A stretch of 64,000 nt of DNA from Acidobacteriota bacterium (GTDB taxonomy: Bacteria; Acidobacteriota; Blastocatellia; Pyrinomonadales; Pyrinomonadaceae): contig JAFDVJ010000018.1 of the NCBI GenBank assembly GCA_018269075.1, positions 126,549 through 190,548 of the forward strand. The letters run 5' to 3'. Below the pieces are notes generated by a model, which ran no database searches, had not been told where the DNA came from, and saw only the letters and a program-made list of their open reading frames with translations. Shown here one piece after another: positions 24,179-31,611 of this stretch. Position 1 is the first letter of the stretch; each line of letters starts with the position of its first letter. The translations under genes and the position numbers were made by a program.

Positions 24179-25525
24179 TTATTTGTCTTCGCCTCCGTTC
24201 TGGTAGTAGATCACGACCCGGTTTTTCGGGGTGAAGTATTTTTGCATCACGCGCCGGACGTCGGCGACGGTGACGGCCTGCAGTTTTTGAATGTCGGTGT
24301 TGACGGCGGCCGCGCTGCCCTCGTAGGCGACGGCGCGCTCGATCGCGCTGGCCTTGCCGTCGTTCTGCTCGCGCTCCTGCAAAGTGCGCGTGATCAGCTG
24401 ATTCTTGGCCTTGGCGAGCTCGTTCGCCGTGACCGGCTTCGTCTGGATCTTCGCGAGCTCCGCGAGCAGCGATTTTTCGAGCGCCTCGGGCGTTTTGCCC
24501 TCCGAGGCGACCGCGTAGAAATACAAGAGGCCGCGGTCGGCCCGCAGGTCGGCGTTAAATCCGGCTTCCTGCGCCAATTGCTGCGAATAGACGAGCGACT
24601 GGTAAAGCCGCGAGCTTTCGCCGCCGGCGAGGATCGATTCGACGATCTTCAGCGCGGCCGCGTCGGCGCTTTTTGACTCGGGCGCGAGATACGTGATCGC
24701 GACCGCCGGAAACGGGACGTTCGGCGCGGTCTTGACATAGCGTTTTTCCGCGGTTCGCTCGGGCTCGACCGCCGTCACGCGCGGGATCGCCATCTTGTTC
24801 TGTTTGATCCGGCCGAAATACTTGTCGACCCAGCCGTCGAACTGCGCCTGATCGAAGTCGCCGACGACGATCAGATAAGCGTTGTCGGGCCGGTAAAAGG
24901 TCTTGTAGAAGGCGCGGACGTCGTCGATCGTCGCCGCGTTGAGCTCGTCGAGATTTCCGATGCCGGGCCGCTTGTACGGGTGCGTCGTAAAGGACAGCTT
25001 TTCGATATACTGGCCGAACAGCCGGCCGTAGGGCTGCGACAGGATGCGGAACCGGAACTCTTCCTTGACGACGTCGCGCTCGGATTTAAAATTGTCCTCG
25101 TCGACGTTGAGATTGACCATCCGTTCGGCTTCCGCCCAGAGCAGCGATTCGAGATAGTTCGACGGCACGACCTCGTAGTAGTTGGTAAAGTCGTCGTAGG
25201 TCGAAGCGTTGTTGAACCCGCCGACGTCCTCGGTCAGCCGGTCGAACGTCTCGCTCTTCATATTCTTCGTCGACTTGAACATCATATGTTCGAACAGATG
25301 CGCGAAGCCCGAACGGCCGTCGGGGTCGTCCTTCGAGCCGACGTTGTACCAGACGTGGATCGAGACGGTCGGGCTCGAATTGTCCTGCAGCGAGACGACG
25401 TGCAGCCCGTTCGGCAGCGTCCGCTCTTTGATGTTCATCGGCGGGATCTTCGCCTGTCCGAAGGCCGTCAGGCCGAGCGTCAAAGCGAGCGCCAGCATCG
25501 AAATCAATGCGTAGTGTATTTTCAT
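24179..25525 (-). CDS. M16 zinc metallopeptidase, catalytic subunit
   Basis: 448 residues, exported (signal MKIHYALISMLALALTLGLTAFGQA). The inverted zinc motif HLFEH is at 76-80 (SGFAHLFEHMMF) with the third ligand Glu in ERDVVKEEFRFR near 153-157. The fold then continues with the usual duplicated half (GGESSRLYQSLVYSQQLAQEAG). Such peptidases degrade peptides within a closing chamber. ATG 25525 is chosen because it begins the signal peptide; an earlier in-frame start would add 19 non-signal residues. The next gene abuts its stop. Confidence 0.9.
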   Translation of the reverse strand: MKIHYALISMLALALTLGLTAFGQAKIPPMNIKERTLPNGLHVVSLQDNSSPTVSIHVWYNVGSKDDPDGRSGFAHLFEHMMFKSTKNMKSETFDRLTEDVGGFNNASTYDDFTNYYEVVPSNYLESLLWAEAERMVNLNVDEDNFKSERDVVKEEFRFRILSQPYGRLFGQYIEKLSFTTHPYKRPGIGNLDELNAATIDDVRAFYKTFYRPDNAYLIVVGDFDQAQFDGWVDKYFGRIKQNKMAIPRVTAVEPERTAEKRYVKTAPNVPFPAVAITYLAPESKSADAAALKIVESILAGGESSRLYQSLVYSQQLAQEAGFNADLRADRGLLYFYAVASEGKTPEALEKSLLAELAKIQTKPVTANELAKAKNQLITRTLQEREQNDGKASAIERAVAYEGSAAAVNTDIQKLQAVTVADVRRVMQKYFTPKNRVVIYYQNGGEDK

Positions 25526-25627
25526 AAGTTTACTCAAATCTGTTTGAATTGCCGTTTCATTATACGCAGCCGGCGGCCGCAAAGTTATCCGTTGACGAAT
25601 CTATTCGCCGGCTGTGACGCCCACAAA

Positions 25628-25758
25628 CGGAGCGCCGGCATCTCGGCCGGCAATGCGTTTGAAAAACGCACCGACGCCCCGCCGGGCTTGAATGTCGCAG
25701 AAAGCGAAACGTTTGTTCGCGCTTTCGCGCTCATTGCCGGCAGGATGCCGGCGCTCCG
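25628..25758. repeat. Dispersed ~131-bp hairpin element, copy 1
   Basis: The left end CGGAGCGCCGGCATCTCGGC and the right end CATTGCCGG...GCCGGCGCTCCG are inverted copies, and a second stem (GCGTTTGAAAAACGC) lies inside. A second copy of the same length occurs at 60356-60487. Confidence 0.6.
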
Positions 25759-25979
25759 GTCGGCGGCCGCGAATCTTTCGCCAACAGCTTACCAAAACTC
25801 TTAAACTATTGAAAGCAATCTGCCGCGAGCCGCCGGTTTTCCGTGACATACGGCATTTTCGAAGTGCCGGCCGGTGTTCACGCGTCGTCAAAACGCGAAT
25901 CGGGTCGGACACCCGCCGATTTCCTCCCGGCCGGGGTTATTTCGGTATCTTCCGGAGCTGTTTCGCGCCGGACCAGCCC

Positions 25980-26240
25980 TTGACTGTAAAATAGATTGTG
26001 TAATCGAAGGGAAAAGCGGCGACAGGCGCGCTCTTGTCAGTAGCGTCGGCGGCAGCCGATGCACCGCCGCGCCGGTGTGACTTGACGGGAAAGCTAAAAC
26101 CCTTGTTGTTTAACGGTTTGAGATGCAGGGGCCCGGCCGGCGGACGGTGCATCGGCTATCGCCGACGCTACTGACCTCGGCACGGCTGCGCCGCTTTTTC
26201 GGGTTTCGTCGAGAACGGATAGCACAATTAACTTTGACAT
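25980..26240. repeat. ~250-bp hairpin element, copy 1 (degenerate ends)
   Basis: Copy of the element at 26745-26995. The central inverted arms are well kept: GTCAGTAGCGTCGGCGGCAG (26037 on) against ...GCCGACGCTACTGAC (ending 26175), with conserved GTGACTTGACGGGAAA and TAACGGTTTGAGATGCA in the loop. The outer ends (TTGACTG...GATTGTGTAATC and GATAGCACAATTA...TTTGACA) have diverged. It is non-coding as far as I can see. Confidence 0.65.
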
Positions 26241-26275
26241 TCCCGCCGACCCCGGTCCAGCCCGATCCGACGGTA

Positions 26276-26737
26276 CTTCAGCGTGAGCCGGAGGTACTTC
26301 CGGCTGATCCGAAGCTACTTCCGGCTGATCCGGAGGTACTTCAGACCGATCCGAAGCTACTTCCGGCTGATCCGGAGGTACTTCCGGCTGATTCGGAGGT
26401 ACTTCCGCGTGAACCGGCGGTACTTCAGACCGATCCGAAGCTGCTTCCGCGTGAACCGCTGCTGCTTCAGCGCAATCCGACGGTACTTCAAGGCCGACCG
26501 GCACTGCTTCGGCTCAATCCGATGGTACTTCAAGGCCGACCGACGCTGTTTCGGGCCTGACAAAGGGAGCTTCCGGCCGGTCAGGTAGCGTTGACGGCCG
26601 GTCACAAGACCGTTCAAGCCGGTCGGCAGGCAGTTTCGGCCGACTGGAAGGTCGTGCCGTCCCGATCGGAGATGGTTACGCCCCGTCAAGTGGCAGTTAC
26701 CGGCTGTCAGCGGGCAGCTTCGCGCCGTCAAGGGGCG
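26276..26737. repeat. Tandem array A: 22 units of exactly 21 bp
   Basis: Units start CTTC and follow the pattern CTTC-CGGCTGATCCG-GAGGTA with variants (CTTCAGACCGATCCGAAGCT, CTTCAAGGCCGACCG...). The first 13 units (26276-26548) are well conserved. The next nine keep the 21-base phase but drift to a G/TTCxGGCCGGTC pattern, right up to the edge of the second hairpin element. No spacers, so not CRISPR. Because 21 is a multiple of 3, all frames stay open by chance; the apparent heptapeptide-repeat proteins on both strands are not believed. Each unit carries two short dyads (about CCGGATCAGCCGG and GGAGGTACTTCC). Confidence 0.8.
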
Positions 26738-26744
26738 CGAGACA

Positions 26745-26995
26745 GTCAAACAAATTGTGTAATCGAAGGGAAAAAGCGGCATAGCCGCACGAGGTCAGTA
26801 GCGTCGGCGGCAGCCGATGCACCGCCGCGCCGATGTGACTTGACGGGAAACCAAAACCTCGGGTATTGAACGGTTTGAGATGCAAGAGCCCGGCCGGCGG
26901 ACGGTGCATCGGCTATCGCCGACGCTACTGACCTCGGCACGGCTGCGCCGCTTTTTTCGGGTTTCGTCGATCAGGGATTACACAATTTGTTTGAC
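26745..26995. mobile_element. ~251-bp MITE-like hairpin element, copy 2
   Basis: Perfect 20-bp terminal inverted repeats: GTCAAACAAATTGTGTAATC (26745-26764) and its reverse complement at 26976-26995. The whole interior is an imperfect long hairpin (arms with AAAAAGCGGC, GTCAGTAGCGTCGGCGGCAG and their complements). No transposase is encoded. Size, ends and copy at 25980-26240 fit a non-autonomous transposable element. No clear target duplication is visible. Confidence 0.65.
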
Positions 26996-27001
26996 AGTCT
27001 C

Positions 27002-27232
27002 CAATATCGCGGAATTAAAGTTCAATATCGCGATATTAAAGTTTAATATCGCGATATTAAACTTTAGAATCGCGATATTAAACTTTAGAATCGCGATATT
27101 AAACTTTAGAATCGCGATATTAAACTTTAGAATCGCGGTTCCAAGCTTTAGAATCGCGATTCTAAGCTTTAGAATCGCGGTTCCAAGCTTTAGAATCGCG
27201 GTTCTAAGCTTTAGAATCGCGGTTCCCGAAAC
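27002..27232. repeat. Tandem array B: 11 units of exactly 21 bp
   Basis: Units from 27002 to 27232, each with a palindromic core TCGCGA: first AATATCGCGATATT, later GAATCGCGATATT and GAATCGCGATTCT, joined by TTAAACTT or TAAGCTT. Units 4-6 are identical; later units alternate GGTTCC and GATTCT variants. It begins 6 bases after the right end of the hairpin element. Same period as array A but unrelated sequence and A/T-rich. Not CRISPR: no spacers. Confidence 0.85.
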
Positions 27233-27404
27233 GGACGGTGCGAATGCCGGTTTGTGTTTTTCGGAGGATGAACTGTGCGCCCGAGCGCCGGACGCCGCGG
27301 CCCGGGAATCGAAATTATTTCGCAAGTTGCGATTTTGCGCGGATCGAAATCAAGGCTAAAATTATCCTGTCATAACCAATATTTTCTGGAAAAACTTTAT
27401 CGAA

Positions 27405-28772
27405 ATGAAATTTTACGACAACGTTTTAGGGCTCATCGGCAATACGCCGCTCGTCCGCATCAACAATATCGCGCGCCAGCACGGCATCCGGGCGCAGGTC
27501 TTCGCAAAGCTCGAAAGTCTCAATCCGGGCTATTCCGTCAAGGACCGGATCGGCGTCTCGATGATCGACGACGCCGAGGAAAAAGGCATCTTGAAACCCG
27601 GCGGCACATTGATCGAGGCGACTTCGGGCAACACCGGCATCGGGATGGCGCTCGTCGCGGCGGTCCGCGGCTATAAATGCGTCTTCGTGATGACCGACAA
27701 GGTCTCGGTCGAAAAGCGCCGCTATCTGAAAGCGCTCGGGGCCGACGTCGTGATCCGGCCGGCCGCCGCGAAATACGGCTCGCCCGAGCATTACGTCGAG
27801 ACCGCCAAACGGATCGCGCAGGAAACGCCGAATTCGTTCTATCCCGACCAGTACAATCATCCGGCCAACCCGCTCGCGCATTACCGGACGACCGGCCCGG
27901 AGATCTGGCGCGACACCGACGGCAAAGTGACGCATTTCGTCGCCTCGCTCGGCACCGGCGGCACGATCACCGGGACGGCGCGCTATCTGAAGGAGATGAA
28001 CCCGAACATCCGCATCATCGGCGCCGACCCGTACGGCTCGATCTTCAAGCAGTACAAGGAAACCGGAATGGTGCCGGAAGCGACGCCGTACCTCGTCGAG
28101 GGAATCGGGCAGAACATCCCGGTCGGCAACGCCGACGTCAAGATCGTCGACGAGATCATCAACGTCACCGACCGCGAATCGTTCGAGCTGTCGCGCCAAT
28201 TGGGCAAGCAGGAAGGCATTTTCTGCGGCGGCTCGACCGGCACGATCCTCGCCGGCGCGCTCAAGGTCGCGAAGAATCTCGACGAATCGGCGGTCGTCGT
28301 CTTCATCGTCTGCGACACCGGCGAGCATTACCTGTCGAAGCATCACTCGGACGAGTGGATGAAGGAAAAACTGCTGCTCGAACCGCAGAAGATCACGGCC
28401 GGGCTGATCCACGAGACGAAATCGAACGGCGCGCCGCCGGAATTGATCTTCGTCGGGCCGGACGAAACGGTCGGCGCGGCGCTCGCGCGGATGAGCGAGG
28501 CGGGCGTCACGCAGATCCCGGTGCTCGAAGACAGCCGTTCGGTCGGATCGCTGCGCGAAAGCCAGGTGCTGACGAAGCTGCTCAAAGACCGCGACCTGCT
28601 CGACGCGCGCGTCGCCGACGTGATGGACAAGAGCTTCCCGATCGTCGACACCGACACCGGTTCGGACGAGATCAAGGCCAAGCTCCAGAAATCGCCGGCC
28701 GTCCTGATCGAGGACTTCAAGCGCATCACCGGCATCATCACGCGCTCGGACGTGCTCGATCTGCCGAAGTAA
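27405..28772 (+). CDS. cbs: Cystathionine beta-synthase / cysteine synthase with CBS domains
   Basis: 455 residues. PLP-dependent enzyme of fold type II: PLP Lys46 in [10 protein letters not shown], substrate loop [12 protein letters not shown], and the phosphate-binding loop [17 protein letters not shown]. The C-terminal 120 residues (from about 335) are a CBS-domain pair ([31 protein letters not shown] ... [16 protein letters not shown] ... [13 protein letters not shown]), which in cystathionine beta-synthases bind regulators. It makes cystathionine from homocysteine and serine, or cysteine; the two cannot be told apart from sequence alone. A strong terminator follows. Confidence 0.9.
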   Translation: MKFYDNVLGLIGNTPLVRINNIARQHGIRAQVFAKLESLNPGYSVKDRIGVSMIDDAEEKGILKPGGTLIEATSGNTGIGMALVAAVRGYKCVFVMTDKVSVEKRRYLKALGADVVIRPAAAKYGSPEHYVETAKRIAQETPNSFYPDQYNHPANPLAHYRTTGPEIWRDTDGKVTHFVASLGTGGTITGTARYLKEMNPNIRIIGADPYGSIFKQYKETGMVPEATPYLVEGIGQNIPVGNADVKIVDEIINVTDRESFELSRQLGKQEGIFCGGSTGTILAGALKVAKNLDESAVVVFIVCDTGEHYLSKHHSDEWMKEKLLLEPQKITAGLIHETKSNGAPPELIFVGPDETVGAALARMSEAGVTQIPVLEDSRSVGSLRESQVLTKLLKDRDLLDARVADVMDKSFPIVDTDTGSDEIKAKLQKSPAVLIEDFKRITGIITRSDVLDLPK

Positions 28773-28853
28773 AGCGACCGTAGCGATATCGGATGGCGGA
28801 TGGCCCGAAAGCGGCGCGAATCGGCTTTCCGTCACGGACGGTTGTTAATGCAA

Positions 28854-28907
28854 AATCCGGGGCCTCGCATCGCCGAACGGCGGCGCGAGGCCCCGGATTC
28901 GTCTTTT
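28854..28907 (+). terminator. Rho-independent terminator after cbs
   Basis: Stem AATCCGGGGCCTCGC (28854-28868) with GCGAGGCCCCGGATT (28885-28899): 15 perfect pairs, a 16-base loop, then CGTCTTTT. Confidence 0.85.
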
Positions 28908-29077
28908 CCCGCGCCGGCAAATCGCAATTAAATCGCGCAAATCGGCGGCCGGCGTCGAAGCGGGTTTGAAACGAATAAAAATACGGGTAAAATATAGGCG
29001 AAATCGAAAATCAGATCGCTCCCGCCGGTTTGTTTTTCCGTATTTCCGATGGCCCGAATTTCCTGGAGGAAGACGAG

Positions 29078-30595
29078 ATGAGCGATAACCCGAAAGACGA
29101 CGATTGGGGAATGACGATGCCGAACCTGCGGCTCGACGACGACCGGAAAAAGGACGTTTCGCCCGGCTTTCAGCCGAAGGCGGAAGCGGTCCCGAGCCCG
29201 CCGCCCGAGGACGATTGGGGAATGACGACGCCGAACGTCAAGGTTCCGCCGGGCGCCGCGCCGCCCGCGGCGAGCGAGCCGTTTTCGGATTTCGACAAGA
29301 CCGCGCCGAACATCAATCTGCCGTCGCCCGCGTCCGAAACGCCGAAAGCGGCCGCGCCGCCGCCCGTCGACGACTGGGGGATGACGACGCCGAACGTCGA
29401 GATTCCGAAAGCGTCGAAAAAGGACGACTGGCAGATGCCCGAGCCGACGTTCCGCGTCTCGGAAGGCGCGAAGCCGAGCTTCGACAAGCTCTCGCCGCCC
29501 AGAGATATCGGCTCGTTCGACGATGAAGACGAGGGCCACAAAACGACGCCCTACTACCGCCTGCCCGAAAATCAGGCCGAACCGGCCGCCGCCGCCGCGC
29601 CGCCGCGCGAAGAATCTGCGCCGCCGCCGTCCCGGCCGAAACCCGCGCCCGCCAAAAGCGGAAACGCCAAGTGGATCCTGATGCTCGGCGGACTGTTCGT
29701 CTTTTTCCTGCTCGTCACGGCCGGTCTGGTCGCCGCGTATTTTCTATATTTCAGCACTTCGAACACCGTCAAGAGCGTGACCAACGCGAAGTCGCCGGAG
29801 ACCGCGCCCTCGGTCGCGCCGACCGCCGCCCCGGCCGCCGCGCTGCCGGCGAGCATCGATTACAAGGGCCGGATGGTGCTCGTCAAGGCGGGCGAGTTCA
29901 CGATGGGCAGCGACACCGCCGGCGACGAGTCGAAACCCGCGCACAAGGTCACCGTGCCGGGCTTTTACATCGACCGCACGGAAGTCACCAACGCGCAGTA
30001 CAAAGAATTCTGCACGGCGACCGGCAAACAGCCGCCGCCCGACCCGTTATGGGACAAGGGCTATTTCGAAAAACGGCCGAACGCGCCGGTCTTCGGCGTC
30101 TCGTTCGACGATGCGAAAGCCTTCGCGGCGTGGGCCGGCAAACGTCTGCCGACCGAGGAGGAATGGGAAAAGGCCGCGTCGTGGAACGAGGCGACGCAGA
30201 CCAAGACGGATTATCCGTGGGGCGCGGCGTTCGAAGCCGGCAAGGCCGCCTTCGGGCTCGACGCGCCGAAGGACGTCGGCGCGTATCCGGCGGGCGCGAG
30301 TCCGGCGGGCGTGCTCGATATGGCCGGCAACGTCGCCGAATGGGTCGACGCGTACTTTCAGCCGTATCCCGGCAACACGGCTTCGAATCAGAATTTCGGG
30401 GAAAACAACCGCGTCGTCCGCGGCGGGCATTTCGGATCGAAAACCAACGATCTGCTGAAAACCACGAAACGAATTTACGTCCCGCCGAACGTCGCGTCGG
30501 GCGAGGACGAGAAAACGCTGTTCGCCGCCGCGATCGGTTTTCGGTGCGCGGTTTCGGCCGACGACGCGCGGCTGCAGGACGCTTTAAAAAAATAG
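29078..30595 (+). CDS. SUMF1/FGE-domain membrane protein with T-x-P repeat tail (T6SS-linked, TagR-like)
   Basis: 505 residues. Cytoplasmic N-terminus (1-195) has a repeated motif: DDWGMTMPNL (8-17), DDWGMTTPNV (45-54), DFDKTAPNIN (71-80), DDWGMTTPNV (98-107), a variant DDWQMPEPTF (116-125) and HKTTPYYRLP (154-163). One membrane helix follows (about 198-225), then a periplasmic formylglycine-generating-enzyme-like domain (255-495: MVLVKAGEFTMGSD, GFYIDRTEVTNAQYKEFC, RLPTEEEWEKAA, GNVAEWV, VVRGGHF, GFRC). The known SUMF1 protein of T6SS is TagR, which acts in the threonine-phosphorylation pathway with PpkA and an FHA protein. Start ATG 29078 has TGGAGGAAGACGAG upstream. It begins a T6SS-linked block with three FHA genes downstream; the T-x-P repeats look like phosphothreonine sites for them (inference). 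Confidence 0.75.
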   Translation: MSDNPKDDDWGMTMPNLRLDDDRKKDVSPGFQPKAEAVPSPPPEDDWGMTTPNVKVPPGAAPPAASEPFSDFDKTAPNINLPSPASETPKAAAPPPVDDWGMTTPNVEIPKASKKDDWQMPEPTFRVSEGAKPSFDKLSPPRDIGSFDDEDEGHKTTPYYRLPENQAEPAAAAAPPREESAPPPSRPKPAPAKSGNAKWILMLGGLFVFFLLVTAGLVAAYFLYFSTSNTVKSVTNAKSPETAPSVAPTAAPAAALPASIDYKGRMVLVKAGEFTMGSDTAGDESKPAHKVTVPGFYIDRTEVTNAQYKEFCTATGKQPPPDPLWDKGYFEKRPNAPVFGVSFDDAKAFAAWAGKRLPTEEEWEKAASWNEATQTKTDYPWGAAFEAGKAAFGLDAPKDVGAYPAGASPAGVLDMAGNVAEWVDAYFQPYPGNTASNQNFGENNRVVRGGHFGSKTNDLLKTTKRIYVPPNVASGEDEKTLFAAAIGFRCAVSADDARLQDALKK

Positions 30596-30650
30596 CTTAG
30601 GCAAATTTTCCGCGCCCCGAACGTCAGAAGACTTGCAAGGACTTTGACAA

Positions 30651-31532
30651 ATGAAACCAGAAAAAACAACAAATTCAAAGCGCTTAAAACTCAAGTTTAT
30701 CATCTTCGGCTTCGGGATTTTGACGCTCTTCGCCGGCGCGGCGAGCGTCGCCGCGCAGGTCGACGACGTGATGATCGTCAGGCAGAAGGCAAAGACGACG
30801 ATCCGGCCGAAAGCCAAGCCGGTCGCCAAAAAGGTCAACATCACGCGGAAGGTGACGATCGTCCGCGTCGAGAAGAAAAGCCGGACGAATTATAAGAAAT
30901 CGACCCCGAAACCGACCGTCAAAAAGGTCGTCAGAACCGTTCAGGTCCCGCTGCTCGCGGCGCAGCTCCGCCTGCTGACGGTCGACAAGGAAGGCAAGGA
31001 GACCGAGGTCAATCCGGCCGCCGCCTTTATGCCGAACGACCGTCTGCGGATGTCGATCAAGGCCAACCAGACCGGTTATCTCTACGTCATCCGGCAGGCC
31101 GCGCCCGAAGCCGACGGCGAGATCATCTTTCCGACGACGCTCGTCAACAACGGCAGCAATCTCGTCAAGGCGAACGTCGAATACGTGATCCCGCGCAACT
31201 GCCCGGCGGAATACGCGCCCGAGCCGCGCGACTGCGCGCTCCAGCTCTTTCCCTACGCCGACGCGCCGCAGGAATATTTCACGCTGATCTTCATGCGCGA
31301 CAGTCTGGTCGATCTGCCGAACGACGTCAAAAACACGCGCGTCAGCCTGCAGAACCTGATGAGCGCCGGCAAGATCGGCGCGAAGACGCTGATCGACCTG
31401 ATCGAGGATTCGGGCCAGGACCTCGTGTCGCAGCCGGGCGATACGCCGTTCGCGGTGCGGATCGTGAACATCAACCCGAAGGACAACGAGGAGATCATCG
31501 AAACCTTCGTTCTCGGCAAAATGAAGAAATAA
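30651..31532 (+). CDS. Membrane-anchored DUF4384-like protein
   Basis: 293 residues. One N-terminal membrane segment (FIIFGFGILTLFAGAASVAAQ), a Lys/Arg-rich stretch (TTIRPKAKPVAKKVNITRKV), and a C-terminal domain with PNDRLRMSIKANQTGYLYVIRQA and GEIIFPT that resembles DUF4384 domains, which often follow kinase or caspase domains at the cell surface. It has a pair of cysteines (NCPAEY...RDCALQL). It lies between the SUMF1 protein and the first FHA protein, so I infer an envelope role in the T6SS block. I do not see a lipobox, so it is not an obvious tssJ. Confidence 0.55.
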   Translation: MKPEKTTNSKRLKLKFIIFGFGILTLFAGAASVAAQVDDVMIVRQKAKTTIRPKAKPVAKKVNITRKVTIVRVEKKSRTNYKKSTPKPTVKKVVRTVQVPLLAAQLRLLTVDKEGKETEVNPAAAFMPNDRLRMSIKANQTGYLYVIRQAAPEADGEIIFPTTLVNNGSNLVKANVEYVIPRNCPAEYAPEPRDCALQLFPYADAPQEYFTLIFMRDSLVDLPNDVKNTRVSLQNLMSAGKIGAKTLIDLIEDSGQDLVSQPGDTPFAVRIVNINPKDNEEIIETFVLGKMKK

Positions 31533-31611
31533 CCGACCGGGAAAAGTTTGGGAAAGTGCGAAAACCGGAGCGTGATTTTCTCAAATCTTTTCCCTCTTTT
31601 TATCGAAAAAA

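Noticed and set aside
26094..26560. Proteins with heptapeptide repeats on both strands in array A
   Set aside because: A 21-bp tandem repeat keeps all frames open automatically. No ribosome site, and the frames exist on both strands.
26276..27232. CRISPR array
   Set aside because: Units are contiguous with no unique spacers, the period is only 21 bp, and no cas genes are near.
26880..27359. Reading frame with RIAILNF repeats over array B
   Set aside because: Product of the 21-bp repeat reading through the hairpin element; no independent support.
30651..31532. DUF4384-like protein as TssJ
   Set aside because: It has a membrane segment but no lipobox Cys, and it is twice the length of TssJ.
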